Source: Prunus persica (taxonomy: Eukaryota; Streptophyta; Magnoliopsida; Rosales; Rosaceae). From it: a stretch of DNA of 64,000 nucleotides. This document shows, in pieces, positions 23,621-35,560 of the stretch (the first letter of the stretch is position 1; every line of letters starts with the position of its first letter). Under the pieces are notes generated by a model, which did no database searches, had not been told where the DNA came from, and saw nothing but the letters and a program-made list of their open reading frames with translations. A program made the position numbers and the translations under genes. The stretch lies in the NCBI RefSeq assembly GCF_000346465.2, contig NC_034010.1:8061324-8125323 (forward strand), in the 5' to 3' direction.

Positions 23621-24190
23621 GGAGGCATTTGTTTGGTAATTTACCATTCAAACATGATTTGTACATTCTAAACACATCATTGCATTCGATGAGTAAAATG
23701 CACATTTAAATGGTAAAATTTCCTTTTTCACTACCTTTACCGACAAATGTATCTCTTTACTCAGCCAATGTAGCGGTGGCATTTATATGGTAATAGAGGC
23801 TTTCGTTTGGTAATTTACAATTTAAATGTGATTTTTACCTTCTAAACACCATCCTTGCATTCGATGAGTAAAGTGTGCGTTTTAAGGTAAAATTGTCCAC
23901 TACCTTTACCCACAAATGTGGCTTTTTACTCAGCAAATGTAGAGGTGGCATTTATATGGTAATCGAGGCATTTGTTTGGTAATTTACCATTTAAACGTGA
24001 TTTTTATCTTCCAAAGACCATTCTCGTGGCGTTTATATGTTAATGGAGGCATTTGTTTGGCAATTTACCATTTAAACATGATTTTTACATTCAAAACACC
24101 ATCCTTGCATTCACTGAGTAAAGTGCACGTTTAAATGGTAAAATTGCCCTTTTTACTACTTTTATCCACAAATGTGTCTTTATTATTTGG
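23621..24190. repeat. Short tandem array, ~170-bp unit
   Basis: The phrase GGCATTTGTTTGGTAATTTA (or close variants) recurs near 23625, 23800, 23965 and 24045. TGAGTAAAGTGCACGTTTAA and ACCTTTACCCACAAATGTG variants lie between. The third unit is shortened to about 80 bp. It is non-coding. No gene is seen from 24191 to 24566. Confidence 0.75.
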
Positions 24191-24566
24191 ATCGAATAAA
24201 ATTTAAAACAATTCTATAATTATTGCAAACTCCAAATATAAAGGATTCAAATGTGACATATGAGCTATTTCATTCTCAATGAACACATTAGAATCTTCGC
24301 AATTCTGATACTATTGTTGCGATCAAGTTTTATATGTTGAGGTCACTTCAAGAAATAGTACATGCAATTTCATATAGGATATGCAAAAATCGACCCCTTA
24401 TATGCATTTATGGGAAATTGGATGTAGACGGACAATATGAAGTGTTGGTCAAGGTGCAACTTCATACATGAATATGCAAGTGCATACTAAATATGCTATT
24501 TTTGAACCCGCGACATGCATTTTAATCACCATGGACTATTTACAGGTACGGCCATGCAATTGCACT

Positions 24567-25062
24567 TGTTGAAGCCAAAAATTGGAGGTCAACTTAGACG
24601 GAAGAAGTGTGGAGTCTTCAACAAGACAATATGGTTGTCGACCTTCGGCAAGGAGAGATCCTGTAGAAGAAATAAGGAAGAATCAATCGTCAAGCAAGTG
24701 TGGAATGTATAGTAATTTTGGCAGAGTAATAGTAAAGGTGAAAAGTAGTTACCCTTTTTAGCTGGGCACTATTAATCTTTTATAGGGCAGTGAAGGTGAG
24801 AGTTTTCACAAAGTTTCGATGTGGGACTTTGTGCAAATTGTCGTGGTGGTGATACATGTCCATGGCTCTAGGTTCTGTAGTTGAGAGCGTCGGCAGGCAT
24901 TTTCGGTAGGCGACTACCGCTTCGAAAGAAGGTATTCTTTAAGTAGGTTAGGAAGATGATGATGTCATCAGTATTTCAGGAATCTTCCAAGTGTCTTTCC
25001 TTCGGTAGTCGACGTACGTGCCAGTTACCTAATGTCGAATATGGTTGATTATAGTGTAAACA
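24567..25062 (-). repeat. LTR, minus orientation, probable 3' LTR of a lost element
   Basis: On the minus strand it begins TGTTTACAC at 25062 and ends at 24567 (TGTTGAAG on the plus strand). It aligns along its length with the plus-strand solo LTR at 31696-32173. Just upstream, at 25063-25080, the minus strand reads GGCAACTTGGGGGACTAT, a polypurine-like tract, so internal sequence once lay to the right. About 140 bp of that may remain. No matching 5' LTR and no target duplication are visible. Confidence 0.7.
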
Positions 25063-25467
25063 ATAGTCCCCCAAGTTGCCGACCAAGGAGTGGCTTCTGG
25101 GTTGGGAACTTGTAAAATGTTAAGTAATCAAACCGAGGGGTTCGGCATTGCAGACATCGTCAGTAGTCCCCAAAGTTTGGAACCTAGAAGTTTCATATGG
25201 CAGTCTTTGTTTCTTTGTGGTCTTTTCCATTTTCTTTCCACGATATTTGTGAAAATTTGACGTTGGTTTTATTTTAGACGTCTGTTTTTCCCTTTTTTTT
25301 ACTGGACCATCATATTTTATACCTTTAATCCAATATTTTTAATTTTGGATTTGTCGTGTCCAAAGCATGTATAATGAAAATGTGTTCAGAACTAAAATGA
25401 TGTACAGAGCTATTAATTAATGTCATCCAATTAACTGAATAACTAATGTCATACATTACAACAATCA

Positions 25468-26058
25468 ATCAATCCATATATCTTCACACCCATCTCTAAT
25501 ATTTTCACTCCCAAACTCACCCACTAGGTCATCAAATGTGTCAACATTTGGTATCCCTCTAGTAAATGACTAACAATCAATTCTAATATCACACATCATC
25601 ACCAATAACATCAATACCCTAAACTTCACCAAAGCCGACAACTTCATGTACTTACTGCAACCACGCTACAAGGGTTGATCTCCATCCTCAATCACATTGG
25701 CAAACTCATAAGGATCAAATACGATATCTCCTAAATTATTATCATCCATCCCTAATTCTTTAGAAACAAAACTGAACCTACTTTTCTCATCTTCTTCCAC
25801 ATTTCTACTAGCATTAATAGTCCATTCCCAAGGTTCTCTGTCCCATGTCCAAATCTTATAGCTTTGGTCGATTCCATTAAAGTATAAGTGGTCCCTTATA
25901 ATTCCAACCACAAACAATCGAATATTCCCACATTTAACACATGGACAACGAAGAAGAGTTGTATTTCCAAGATTTTCTACAGCAAAATTCAAAAATCCTT
26001 CCACCCCTAACTCATATGCCTTCGATCTTCTATCTGCATGCATCCATGACTTATCCAT
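25468..26058 (-). pseudogene. TNP2-type transposase remnant of the reverse CACTA relative
   Basis: Starting at ATG 26058 the frame reads MDKSWMHADRRSKAYELGVE..., the Transpos_assoc domain (PF13963) with its CPCVKC zinc-like motif at about residue 36. A TAG interrupts it after GDQPL near 25666. KYMKLSALVK follows, and then the sequence jumps to the C-terminal tail of DUF4216 (SFTRGIPNVDTFDDLVGE...IRDGCEDIWID). The whole catalytic Transposase_21 region and DUF4218 are deleted. Confidence 0.8.
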
Positions 26059-27057
26059 CTCACACACTATAAAATCATATATATAATAAAGTAAAAAGAC
26101 CAGCAATGAAACATTACTATATTCACATAGCAGAGAATATATTGAAAAAGAAAAAAACAAGAATCAGAAGATGATTTTTACAAAATAAACGTCGTGTAAC
26201 AGAGATCAGACGACGACATGTCTAGTTAATATCGTCTTTAAGCTACCCAAACCCAGAAATTTGTATTGCTTTTTGAAGAACAAGGTTTTGGGTTCTGGTA
26301 TCCTAAAGATGACGGTTAATGGAGAAACAGTCGTCTTTAGGTAACCAAACGCGAACTACAATTCAGATTATGGGAGTAAATGGACACCCTACGTATAATT
26401 AAAATTTAGACGGCAGTTTAGTCCCCCAACCATCACCGTGGTTTAGAAAAAACTGAAGTCTAAATCTCCCATCCCCATTCCTTTTCCAAGAACCCTTAAT
26501 AGAATGCAAACACCAAAACATAAAAGAACCCATACATTGCTCCCAATTAAGAACCCATAGATCCCAAATCATATATTAAGAAACCAAAGCTACCAAAACC
26601 AACGAAAACATTTATGGATTTTCGAAGCTAAGAGAATATTTAGAGAGAGCTAAGAGAATATACTTACATGGATATTGCGAGTGAGCTAAGAGAATATAAC
26701 AAATGCTTGAGAGAGAGCTCAGAAAGATAGCGAAAACTTTAAGACAAATTTATGTTGAAGAGAGAGAACGAAATATTTTAGGGTTAAAGGGACATTCTGA
26801 AAATTTAAGATCACGGTCAAAAATTTCAAAAGACCGTGTTTTTAAAAGACGATGGTAAATACATCCCAGACGACGTTTAATGTACACCTTACAACAACGG
26901 ACAAAGGGCACACCCGACGTTGTAAATTTTTTTTATGTCACCCTTGAAAAAACCGACGGCTTAAATATTAAATAATTAGATGAGTTTGCGTTTCCTGGGT
27001 TTCTTAAGCGCATAATTGTACAAAAAGAGCGAAAGAAAATCGGAGTCATTTCTACAA

Positions 27058-29249
27058 TTACCTCATGTATACTGCCATCACTGTGGATCCGATCTGAATC
27101 ATGGAAGCAAACTGTAAAATATCTTCACACAAGAGGGAGGTATTATGGTCAGTGCCAAACAATTCCTCTGGAATGTGAACTCTCACAGTCTTGTTAGTAG
27201 GCTTCAACTTGGTTTGGACAAATTGGCATAGGGCTAATAGAGGAGGTGGCATGTCTAGCTTTGAGAGATCTTGTTACAAGAAATAAATAAAGAAATAAGT
27301 TAGTTTGTACATCAAGTAAATAAACGACTCTAACAAACCAACAAAGCCTGTGTGGTATATAATATAAACGACGGTTTCTAGAACATACTAACGGAGTAAA
27401 ACTTATAGACAACGGTAAAGACGTAACTGTCGTTGTGTAAATGTTCCAACGTCACTATACAATAGAAAGGTCGTCTAATTAAACTGTTCTACCGTCGCTA
27501 CACAATAGAAAAGTCATCTACTGAAATAGACGACGGTTTATAAATGAAAAACCAACGTAGTAAAATACTTAGACGACAGTTAAAAGCAACGTCGATTGAA
27601 AATTATAAATAAATAAAAAAATCAAATGTCAGAGATTATAGCGTTTCATCTTGCCATTTTTCAGCAGCATCAGCAGCATTCATGAGATTTTCTTCCTCCA
27701 AAACAAGGGCTCTCACATTAGAGCAGCTTGCTTTGTCAGACATTGGATTTTTTGGGCTTTACTCTTGAGGCAGTAAAGGAATTGGAGTAATTGGAGTTTT
27801 ATCGAGAAAGTTGGGATCAAAGTTGGGAATTAGTGACTGAATTATTTCAATAAAATTTCCCTCTCTGCTCTAATTGCCTCCAAAACCGTTTCCTTTGCCC
27901 TAGCCTTTATCCTTTTGGTTTCTTCTCTCACTGCCTCCATAACACTTTCCTTCAATTTGTCAGCAAATTTTACTCTGTGCTGTGTCTGCAAATTGAATAA
28001 TTGAGTTGGGGAAACCCCAGCTCCAACACCTCTGACTCTCCCACCAGACTCAAGGGTTCCCAAAGCGAAGGTCAAAATATTGTTGCTCCCAAAGACAGTC
28101 AGAGTGCCCTAGGAGACTTGTTTTTTTAAATCATCCTAAAAGGGAGAGAGAATGTTAGTGAGTGAACAGATAGTAAAACAGATAAAATAAACAACTAAAT
28201 AAAAAATATTAACCGACGTGGTAAATCAGTGAAGACGACGGTTTATTTAAAAAACTGACGCAGTAATAAATTTAACACATCAGTACAAAAATACAGTCGT
28301 TGTGTATGCATTCTAACGTCGGTGCATGAACAAACCGTCATATATTTGACATCCAGAGAAAAAAAATCTTAACCAAAATATTCAAGGTTTCTAGAAACAT
28401 TGTACAAACCGATTGTAGAGAGAGAGAGAGAGAGAGTGTGTGTGTGTGTGTGTGTGTGTGCGTGCATGTGAATATGAAGAAAGTTTAAAACTTACCATTT
28501 TAGAGAACGATCGATTTCTTCACCGAGTATGGTTTCTTCCAATTGGTCCTCAAAACCAACATACCGTTTTCGAGACAACCTACGGTTGCACTCGCAATTT
28601 TCCCTTCTCTATGACTGCTCAGAATGCACAGCCTCAAAATCTAGAGATAACCTTGAAGCTACAAATACATCCCCTTGCGATTTCTTTCTGAAGTTATAAA
28701 GCTAAGGGGGTTCTTTTAACTTCTCCTTCTCATTTGCGAATGGAAGGATAAACTGCCTAGTTAAGGTAGACTTGAAATCCTTCTATTTTTTGGCGGCAGA
28801 CGATAGCACCATCTTCTTGCCCCCTTCCCTAACAACATAAGCTATTTGAACAGCTTCCCAAATCTGCTCCTTTAGGTCCTGGGCAATTGAGTCCATTTCT
28901 TGTCCACAAGAGGGACTTTGGTGCGTGCCAGAACACCAATGTAACTCTGCTTCTCTAAAGCAGCCTTGCCATGTGGTCTGCAGCTTTTATTGTACTCAAC
29001 CACAGGCTTAATCTTCTGGATTTTCCTCTTCACAACACGACTCATTGTGTTGATACCACGAGTCGATTTTGTCTCCTCATCAAATGTCGCAGAGCTTGAG
29101 TCTTTCTCGGAGGTTGACGTAAATCTCATCTTCTTTGCGGGATTGCTTTCAACATATTTGGCTTCACTCATTGGAGCCTTTGAAACTGCAAGGTCCTTGC
29201 TTTGACCTTTTGATACTTGAGCCACCTTACTTTTAGATTTCAACACCAT
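27058..29249 (-). pseudogene. ORF1 (Transposase_24-like) remnant of the reverse CACTA relative
   Basis: Exon 1 (29249-28872) encodes a Lys/Ser-rich N terminus, then SRVVKRKIQKIKPVVEYNKS and IGVLARTKVPLVDKKWTQLP, homologous to the intact copy at 37638. The frame breaks at 28872, and the following KEQIWEA-type sequence continues in another frame. Exon-2-like sequence (28075-27842) carries GRVRGVGAGVSPTQLFNLQT and a charged helix. Exon-3-like sequence (27252-27058) matches the segment before the Ulp1 domain. The Ulp1 protease exons themselves are absent. Confidence 0.75.
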
Positions 29250-30349
29250 GCGTGGAGAGAAATAAAAACTGCAAACAAAACAACGACGGTTGAGTAAAAA
29301 AAAAAAGACATAATAACGCGTATAAAACTGTCGTGATAATCTGTAGAAACATGGATGTGCAAATACATCGCGGTAAGAGAATTAAAATGATGCAAATTAG
29401 ATCAAACTGTCGTCTTATTATGAGTTGATACATAAAAAACCGCCCAGATTTCTCTCTCCCACGTTCGTTTTCAAATAAGACGACGGTTTTATCTTTAAAA
29501 CGTCGTATTTATTCTCACACCACGTCGGTTATTAAGAACAGCCGTGAATTTAATTACCGTCGTGGTGTGTGAATAAAAACGTCAAATACAAGACAAAATC
29601 GTCGTCCTCACACGACCTGAGAGTGGGACTAGTGATTTTTGTTCAAACCAGTGAAAGATTTCATCCTTTTCAAACATGATTCTTGTTTTGAACCTCAGTG
29701 GGACTCGTTGTTTAAAAAAAAAACTTCAAATGATATTGAAAAAAAGAAAAAGAGAGTGAGAGAATACCTTTGGCTTGCAAAGAAAGTTTTCTTCGGAAGT
29801 AAACTTTGGAGTTTTGGAGACGAAGACGAGGAAGATATGAGAATTAGACACGTAGCTTTTGGGAAATGAAAGGGAAACTAAGAGGAAATTGAAAATTTTT
29901 ATCGGTTAGAGAGAACGTAAAAGTTTATGTCAAGTGACGAAAAAGTTTTTATATTGTCCAAAAGATCAATACGACAAAGGTTCTGACGAAAACCTCCTGA
30001 GTATGTTCTTACCCCGACGTTATATTAGTAGAAATCGACGTTGTTGGTAATAAGGCCTGTTGACTTTTGGTATTCCGAAAACCACCTGGTTCTCTGGGCA
30101 TTAAACGTCAAAAGTTTATTTTTGAAGAAGTGATATATAAGTTACCACGTCGTCTTTTCATGACTAACTGACGTTGTTTGTTTTAAAGTTTTTGAATTTC
30201 GTTTACCAAACCGACGTGGTTATATCTATTTATACGACGATAATGCATTACGCACCGACATGGATTATTCTAATTAGACGTCGCTACTTGTAAGAGAACC
30301 AACGTGTATAGTGAAGTTTATTTGCATAAATAGGGTGTTTTTTCATGCG

Positions 30350-30665
30350 TATCCTCAACTAAGTGAACATCCTCCTGCAGCTTCCCCAGTTTGAAAAGTG
30401 CCTTAATTACTAACGTGTAAGATACATACACGTCAAAATCCAAAAAATTTACCTCTAAAATTTGACAACGGCAACCACACATCATCAACTTCTAAAAAAT
30501 TGTCTTTCTGAATGCAAATGTTTTGAATGTTGATGTGTGGTTGCCGTTGTCAAATTTTAGAGGTAAATTTTTTGGATTTTGACGTGTATGTATCTTACAC
30601 GTTAGTAATTAAGGCACTTTTCAAACTGGGGAAGCTGCAGGAGGATGTTCACTTAGTTGAGGATA
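30350..30665. repeat. Perfect 135-bp inverted repeat with a 46-nt loop
   Basis: The left arm 30350-30484 is the exact reverse complement of 30531-30665 as read by eye, separated by 46 nt. The right arm is the start of a PPR pseudogene (reading SYTLVIKALFKLGKLQEDV). A transcript would fold into a long perfect hairpin antisense to PPR coding sequence, a typical small-RNA precursor shape. Confidence 0.9.
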
Positions 30666-31178
30666 TGTATGCTAAGGGCCTAACCCCAGACCCAGATCAC
30701 GCATAATATTCTGATCAAATGTTTCTGCAAAGCTCGAGACTTCTTGAAAGCTTTTCAGTTGCATAATGAGATGTTGGTTCATAATCTTGAGCCTACTCCT
30801 GTTACATATAATGTTCTCATCAATGGTCTTTGTGTATATGGCGACCTAATGGATGCTGACAGGCTACTGGTTTCTCTTTGCGACTGCAATATCAATTTGA
30901 AAGTTGCTTATACCACATTGATCAAAGCACATCGTGCAAAGGGTGATGTACATAGGGCAGTGGGGCTCTTCCATCAAATGGTGAAGAAATGATTTGAAAT
31001 CTCCATTCGGGATTATGCAAAAGGTGTCTAATAACTAATGCAAAATATTTTTTCTGTATGATGTTGTCCTGATCAAGAACTGTGTGAGGTAATGCTGAAT
31101 ACTTTTCGTCGTGTTGGTGATCTCAATTCAGTAGCTGAGCCTAGTGAGATGTTCAAACTTGGCTTTCTTCATGAGTAA
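30531..31178 (+). pseudogene. Pentatricopeptide repeat (PPR) pseudogene fragment
   Basis: Successive 35-residue PPR units are readable: LVIKALFKLGKLQEDVHLVE then MYAKGLTPDP, a frameshift near 30700, then NILIKCF... and 30744-30992 with AFQLHNEMLVHNLEPTPVTYN, VLINGLCVYGDLMDADRLL and TLIKAHRAKGDVHRAVGLF. After a stop at 30990 a decayed C-terminal unit (MLNTFRRVGDLNSVAE) runs to about 31178. PPR proteins bind organellar RNA. This piece lacks a targeting peptide, most repeats and an open frame, and its 5' end is the inverted repeat. Confidence 0.8.
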
Positions 31179-31695
31179 TCCATGGGGAAGTGAATATCTT
31201 TTGGCATCTGACCATGGGGAAAACTTGTTCACCGGCTTAGTAGAAAAATTCAGTTCATGAGGTATAACATTATATTCATATGTCTCCTTCTCTCATAAAA
31301 AATAAATATTTCCAGAGATGACCAAGTCAAAACAGCACTTAGGATTCCTTTCTTAGTTCTTTCATAATAACATAATACAGTTTTTCAGAGGACATTTTAT
31401 GCTTTTCCAGACCTCTTTGGAGAACTATCGATCTTAAAGTTATATTTCTCCTTTCAACCGGATGACAAGTACGAATTCTCAGAGCCGGCCCAGATCCAGG
31501 GTTTTGTGAAGAATTACTTGCAGTTTGTTTCCTTCCCCATCTATACATGGCGATAAAAATGGACTGTTGAGGTGAGGACTTCATTTTCTGCTATGTCAAA
31601 CCCTTTCCCTCTATATGGCAAGTTTTGAAGGGATTCTTAGAATTGGATATCTGCATGTGAGTCATCTTTTCCTTAATGGTTGGAATGTTACTTCT

Positions 31696-32173
31696 TGTTT
31701 ACACCATAATCAACCAAGCGTGCCTGGCATCAGATGACTGACACTTGGGAGAGGAAACACGCTAAACAAGGGATACGGACAAGCCCATAGCAGACAAGTG
31801 ACGTCACCACCTCTATAACCTACCGAAGGAAGGTCCCCTTCCGAAGCGATAGACACCTGCAGAAGCTCTCGACTACAGAACCTAGAGCTATGATGCCTGT
31901 CACCTCCACAGCAACTTGTACAAGGTCCCACATCGAAACTTTGTGCAAAACCTCCATTTTCACTTCCCTATAAATTGGGAACAGTACCCGAGTAAAAAGG
32001 GTAACTACTTTCTCACCTTTTACTGTTACTCTGCCAAAGTTACTACCTATAGCTCACCTTCTTCCACTTTGCCTTCTACAGGTTCTTCCCTTTCCGAAGG
32101 TCCTCATCTTCCCCCCTACTGAAGACTCACCACATTTCTCTAAGTTGACCCTCTCCGAAAAAGAGCATCAACA
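31696..32173 (+). repeat. Solo LTR with 5-bp target duplication
   Basis: A 478-bp segment beginning TGTTTACACC and ending GCATCAACA is flanked by CTTCT on both sides (31691-31695 and 32174-32178). It contains a TATAAATTGGG promoter-like box near 31970. The same LTR occurs in the opposite orientation at 24567-25062. Intact ends and target duplication with no internal region indicate LTR-LTR recombination inside an HSP90 intron. Confidence 0.88.
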
Positions 32174-32616
32174 CTTCTTTATTAGTTGAAGGTGCGTGTC
32201 AAGTGTACATTGTAGGTGATAATAAAAGGTATTGTTATATTCGTCCAAAAACAAAAATATTGTTATCAAAATATGACTCTCTGACTCTGAGTAGAAACTT
32301 TTATCAAAATCAGAAAGTATTGCAAACTAATCCTTGACGCTATGTTTCTTCTATACCTTGCAGTTATAAGTTTAAGAGAATCTGTTGTTCTTACGTGTAT
32401 TTTAGATTCTGCATGGTCTGTTTGCCTAATGTGCTTGTATTTTCTTGTTGTATATTTTGTTAGCCTTTTTTAAAATTAATTTTGCTTTTGTTCTTATGCA
32501 GATGCGGAATCCAAAGGAAGTTGAAAAAGATGAGTACCATGAATTTTACAAGAAAACTTTCAGTGAGTTCTTGGATACAGTTGCATATACTCACTTCACC
32601 ACTGAGGTACTGGAAT

Positions 32617-32618
<2 letters not shown>

Positions 32619-32708
<90 letters not shown>
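32619..32708. repeat. (TC)45 microsatellite
   Basis: Ninety bases of uninterrupted TC lie in the HSP90 pseudogene intron, 12 bp after the GAG/GTACTGG donor. The reading frames across it (SLSLSL...) are repeat artefacts. Confidence 0.97.
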
Positions 32709-32712
<4 letters not shown>

Positions 32713-35560
32713 GTTTTAATAATTTGGTTGAGGTAGAAAATGTAGCAGATTTGGAGTTTAACTTTAAAATCTGCGCAGTGTGAGGTGGAGTTCAGCAGTG
32801 TTCTTTATATTCCTGGAATGGGTCTCTTAGCAACGAGGATGTAGTGAATGCAAGAACAAAGAATATACATTTGTATGTGACACGGATATTTATCTCAGAT
32901 GATTTTAATGGTGAACTGCTAAGTTTTGATATATTGGAAACCATGTGAATTTGAGCTTCCATTTAGTTCGTTGTTTTGGTTTCATGTTAGTGGTGATCTT
33001 CTTTGTTGCATACACTACTACAAAAAGTGAAAAAGACGACCAGAAAACAACAACGGTCTAAGTGAAAACCGTCATGGTTTTTAAAAAGACGACGGTTCTA
33101 AAAACACCGTCGTGTAAGACAACCTTAGACAACTAAAAAATGGAGATTCAAATGGCTGTTCAAAAACAACGACGTACCTAATTAAACAACCGACGTCTAT
33201 TTGAAACAGATTTTCGCAGTGTAAAATCAATGCCAACAAAGAACGGCAGAAGTTATGAATCGAACGACGTAGAAAGTAAAGACGACGATTTCAATAAAAA
33301 CCGCCGTTTTTAATCATAAAATAACACGACGAGGTTTTCGTATAAGACGCCGTATAATTACAAACAAATCCACGGCTTTAAAATACAAAATATCGCCGTA
33401 TTAAATTAATGTACAACGACGGAAAATATAAATATATCGACGTCATTCTCGTATAGTTCTACGACGTTATCTTTAAATCGTACAATAAAATTTAACGTCG
33501 TATTTATTCATTTTATACGTCGTACCTTTAATTTAAACCGTCGTCTTAATAAGAATTTTTGTTAACAATTTTTTTCTTTCATTTTCTTATCCTACGTCGG
33601 TAGATCTACTTAATGACAAGAATTGAAATAACCACGACGGTTTATATAGAAAACCGCCGACATAATCAGATTTGTCTGAGATCCCAAGGGTTACGAAATC
33701 TTACCAGATGGAACTCTGTTCCACATCATAATCTTAACAGATGACATAGATTTGCAATCAGAGAGACAATTTTTTGAAAGTTGATGATGTGTGTGCGTTT
33801 GTGTATCTACAAATACTATACCTAACGTCGTTGCAAATTTGCAATCAGAGAGACAATTTTCAACGACGGTTATATTATACCTAACAACGTTTAAAAAACA
33901 AATCAACGTCGCTCAACAAATATATTACGTCGGCTTAGTCTTACTTAAGACGACGAAAAACGACGACAGTAATACAAAAACAGTCGTTGTTTTTATATTC
34001 TTATTTTATTTAAATCTGTCATCCAAAAAAGAAACTTTACATATTCCAGAACATTAATTTCCTTCATTTTAAATTTCCTCCGGAAAAAAAAACTCTATTT
34101 ATAACGCACTGTAATTGAAAAATAAACTGAAAGGTCACGGGAAAAAAAATTCTATTCATAATTTAAAAATTCAAATCCACGTCAGTTATATTAAACCTAA
34201 CGACGTTAAATGAAAAGATTCCACGTCGCAAAACAAATATTGCGTCGTGTTAGTTAAAAACGACGGCATAACAAAAAACCGTCGTTGTTTCAAACTGAAT
34301 TAATTTAAAATTTATTCGGGAAAGCAAAATCTATTTATAATTTCCTCGGGTTAGTAATATTGCGTCGTGTTAGTTTACAAATTCTAGAACATTAATTTCC
34401 CTCATTTTAAATTTCCTCGGGAAAGAAAAATCTATTTATCACGCTTTGTAATTGAAAACTAAAACTGAAAGAATTCGGGAAAAAAAACTCTATTTATAAC
34501 ACTACTACAAAAAGTGAAAAAGACGACCAGAAAACAACGACGGTTTAAGTGAAAACCGTCGTGGTTTATAAAAAGACGACGGTTCTAAAAACACCGTCGT
34601 GTAATACAACCTTAGACAACTAAAAAATGGAGTTTCAAATGGCTGTTCAAAAACAACGACGTACATAATTAAACAACCGACGTCTATTTGAAACAGATTT
34701 CCGCAGTGTAAAATCAATGCCAACAAAGAACGGCAGAAGTTATGAATCGACCGACGTAGAAAGTAAAGACGACGATTTCAATAAAAACTGCCGTTTTTAC
34801 TCATAAAATAACACGACGAGGTTTTCGTATAAGACGCCGTATAATTACAAACAAATCCACGGCTTTAAAATACAAAATATCGCCGTATTAAATAAATTTA
34901 CAACGACGGAAAATATAAATATATCGACGTCATTCTCGTATAGTTCTACGACGTTATCTTTAAATCGTACAATAAAATTTATCGTCGTATTTATTCATTT
35001 TATACGTCGTACCTTTAATTTTAACGGTCGTCTTAATAAGAATTTTTGTTAACAATTTTTTTCTTTGATTTTCTTATCCTACGTCGGTAGATCTACTTAA
35101 TGACAAGAATTGAAATAACCACGACGGTTTATATAGAACACCGCCGACATAATCAGATTTGTCTGAGATCCCAAGGGTTACGAAATCTTACCAGATGGAA
35201 CTCTGTTCCACATCATAATCTTAACAGATGACACAGATTTGCAAATATTGTGTCGTGTTAGTTTACAAATTCTAGAACATTAATTTCCCTCATTTTAAAT
35301 TTCCTCGGGAAAGAAAAATCTATTTATCACGCTTTGGAATTGAAAACTAAAACTGAAAGAATACGGGAAAAAAAACTCTATTTATAATTTAAAAATAAAA
35401 TCCACGTTGGTTGTAGTACACTTAACGACGTTTAACAAAATAATCTACGTCGGTAATTATAAATCTACCGCCATCTTAACTTAATATAGACGACGAGAAA
35501 AGACGACGGTAGAACAGAAAACCGCCGTTGTTTCAGTTTCTTTAACATATCTTTCTGCAG

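Larger units (their letters stand above)
25468..30313 (-). mobile_element. Old, truncated CACTA relative in reverse orientation
   Basis: On the minus strand this holds the same genes in the same order as the two CACTA copies at 33013-57308: ORF1 exon pieces at 29249-28700, 28075-27842 and 27252-27058, then the TNP2 N terminus at 26058-25666 joined to a DUF4216 tail ending near 25468. CGTCG/GACGAC motifs fill the non-coding parts. The Ulp1 exons are missing. Terminal CACTACTACAAAAA repeats are not found; TAGTG at 30309-30313 may be a decayed end. Protein divergence is far greater than between the other two copies, so it is older or a different subfamily. Confidence 0.75.
31440..33012 (+). pseudogene. 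HSP90 (plastid-type) pseudogene, copy 2, upstream part
   Basis: Three exons are recognisable. About 31455-31573 encodes DDKYEFSEPAQIQGFVKNY and QFVSFPIYTWR followed by TAA. 32502-32606 (after TTATGCAG) encodes MRNPKEVEKDEYHEFYKKTF then FLDTVAYTHFTTE. About 32776-32921 encodes EVEFSSVLYIPGMG, then shifts frame and continues as EDVVNARTKNIHLYVTRIF. The missing base after GMG and the CTAAGT donor at 32922 are shared with copy 1 at the window start. Its introns hold a solo LTR (31696-32173), a (TC)45 tract and the 24-kb CACTA nest. It is a dead relative of the organellar HSP90 chaperone. Confidence 0.87.

Noticed and set aside
31339..31584. An 81-codon minus-strand frame
   Set aside because: It is antisense to the HSP90 exon that reads QFVSFPIYTWR on the plus strand.
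32445..32783. Ser-Leu repeat proteins across 32619-32708
   Set aside because: Translation of a (TC)n microsatellite joined to an HSP90 pseudogene exon and intron.
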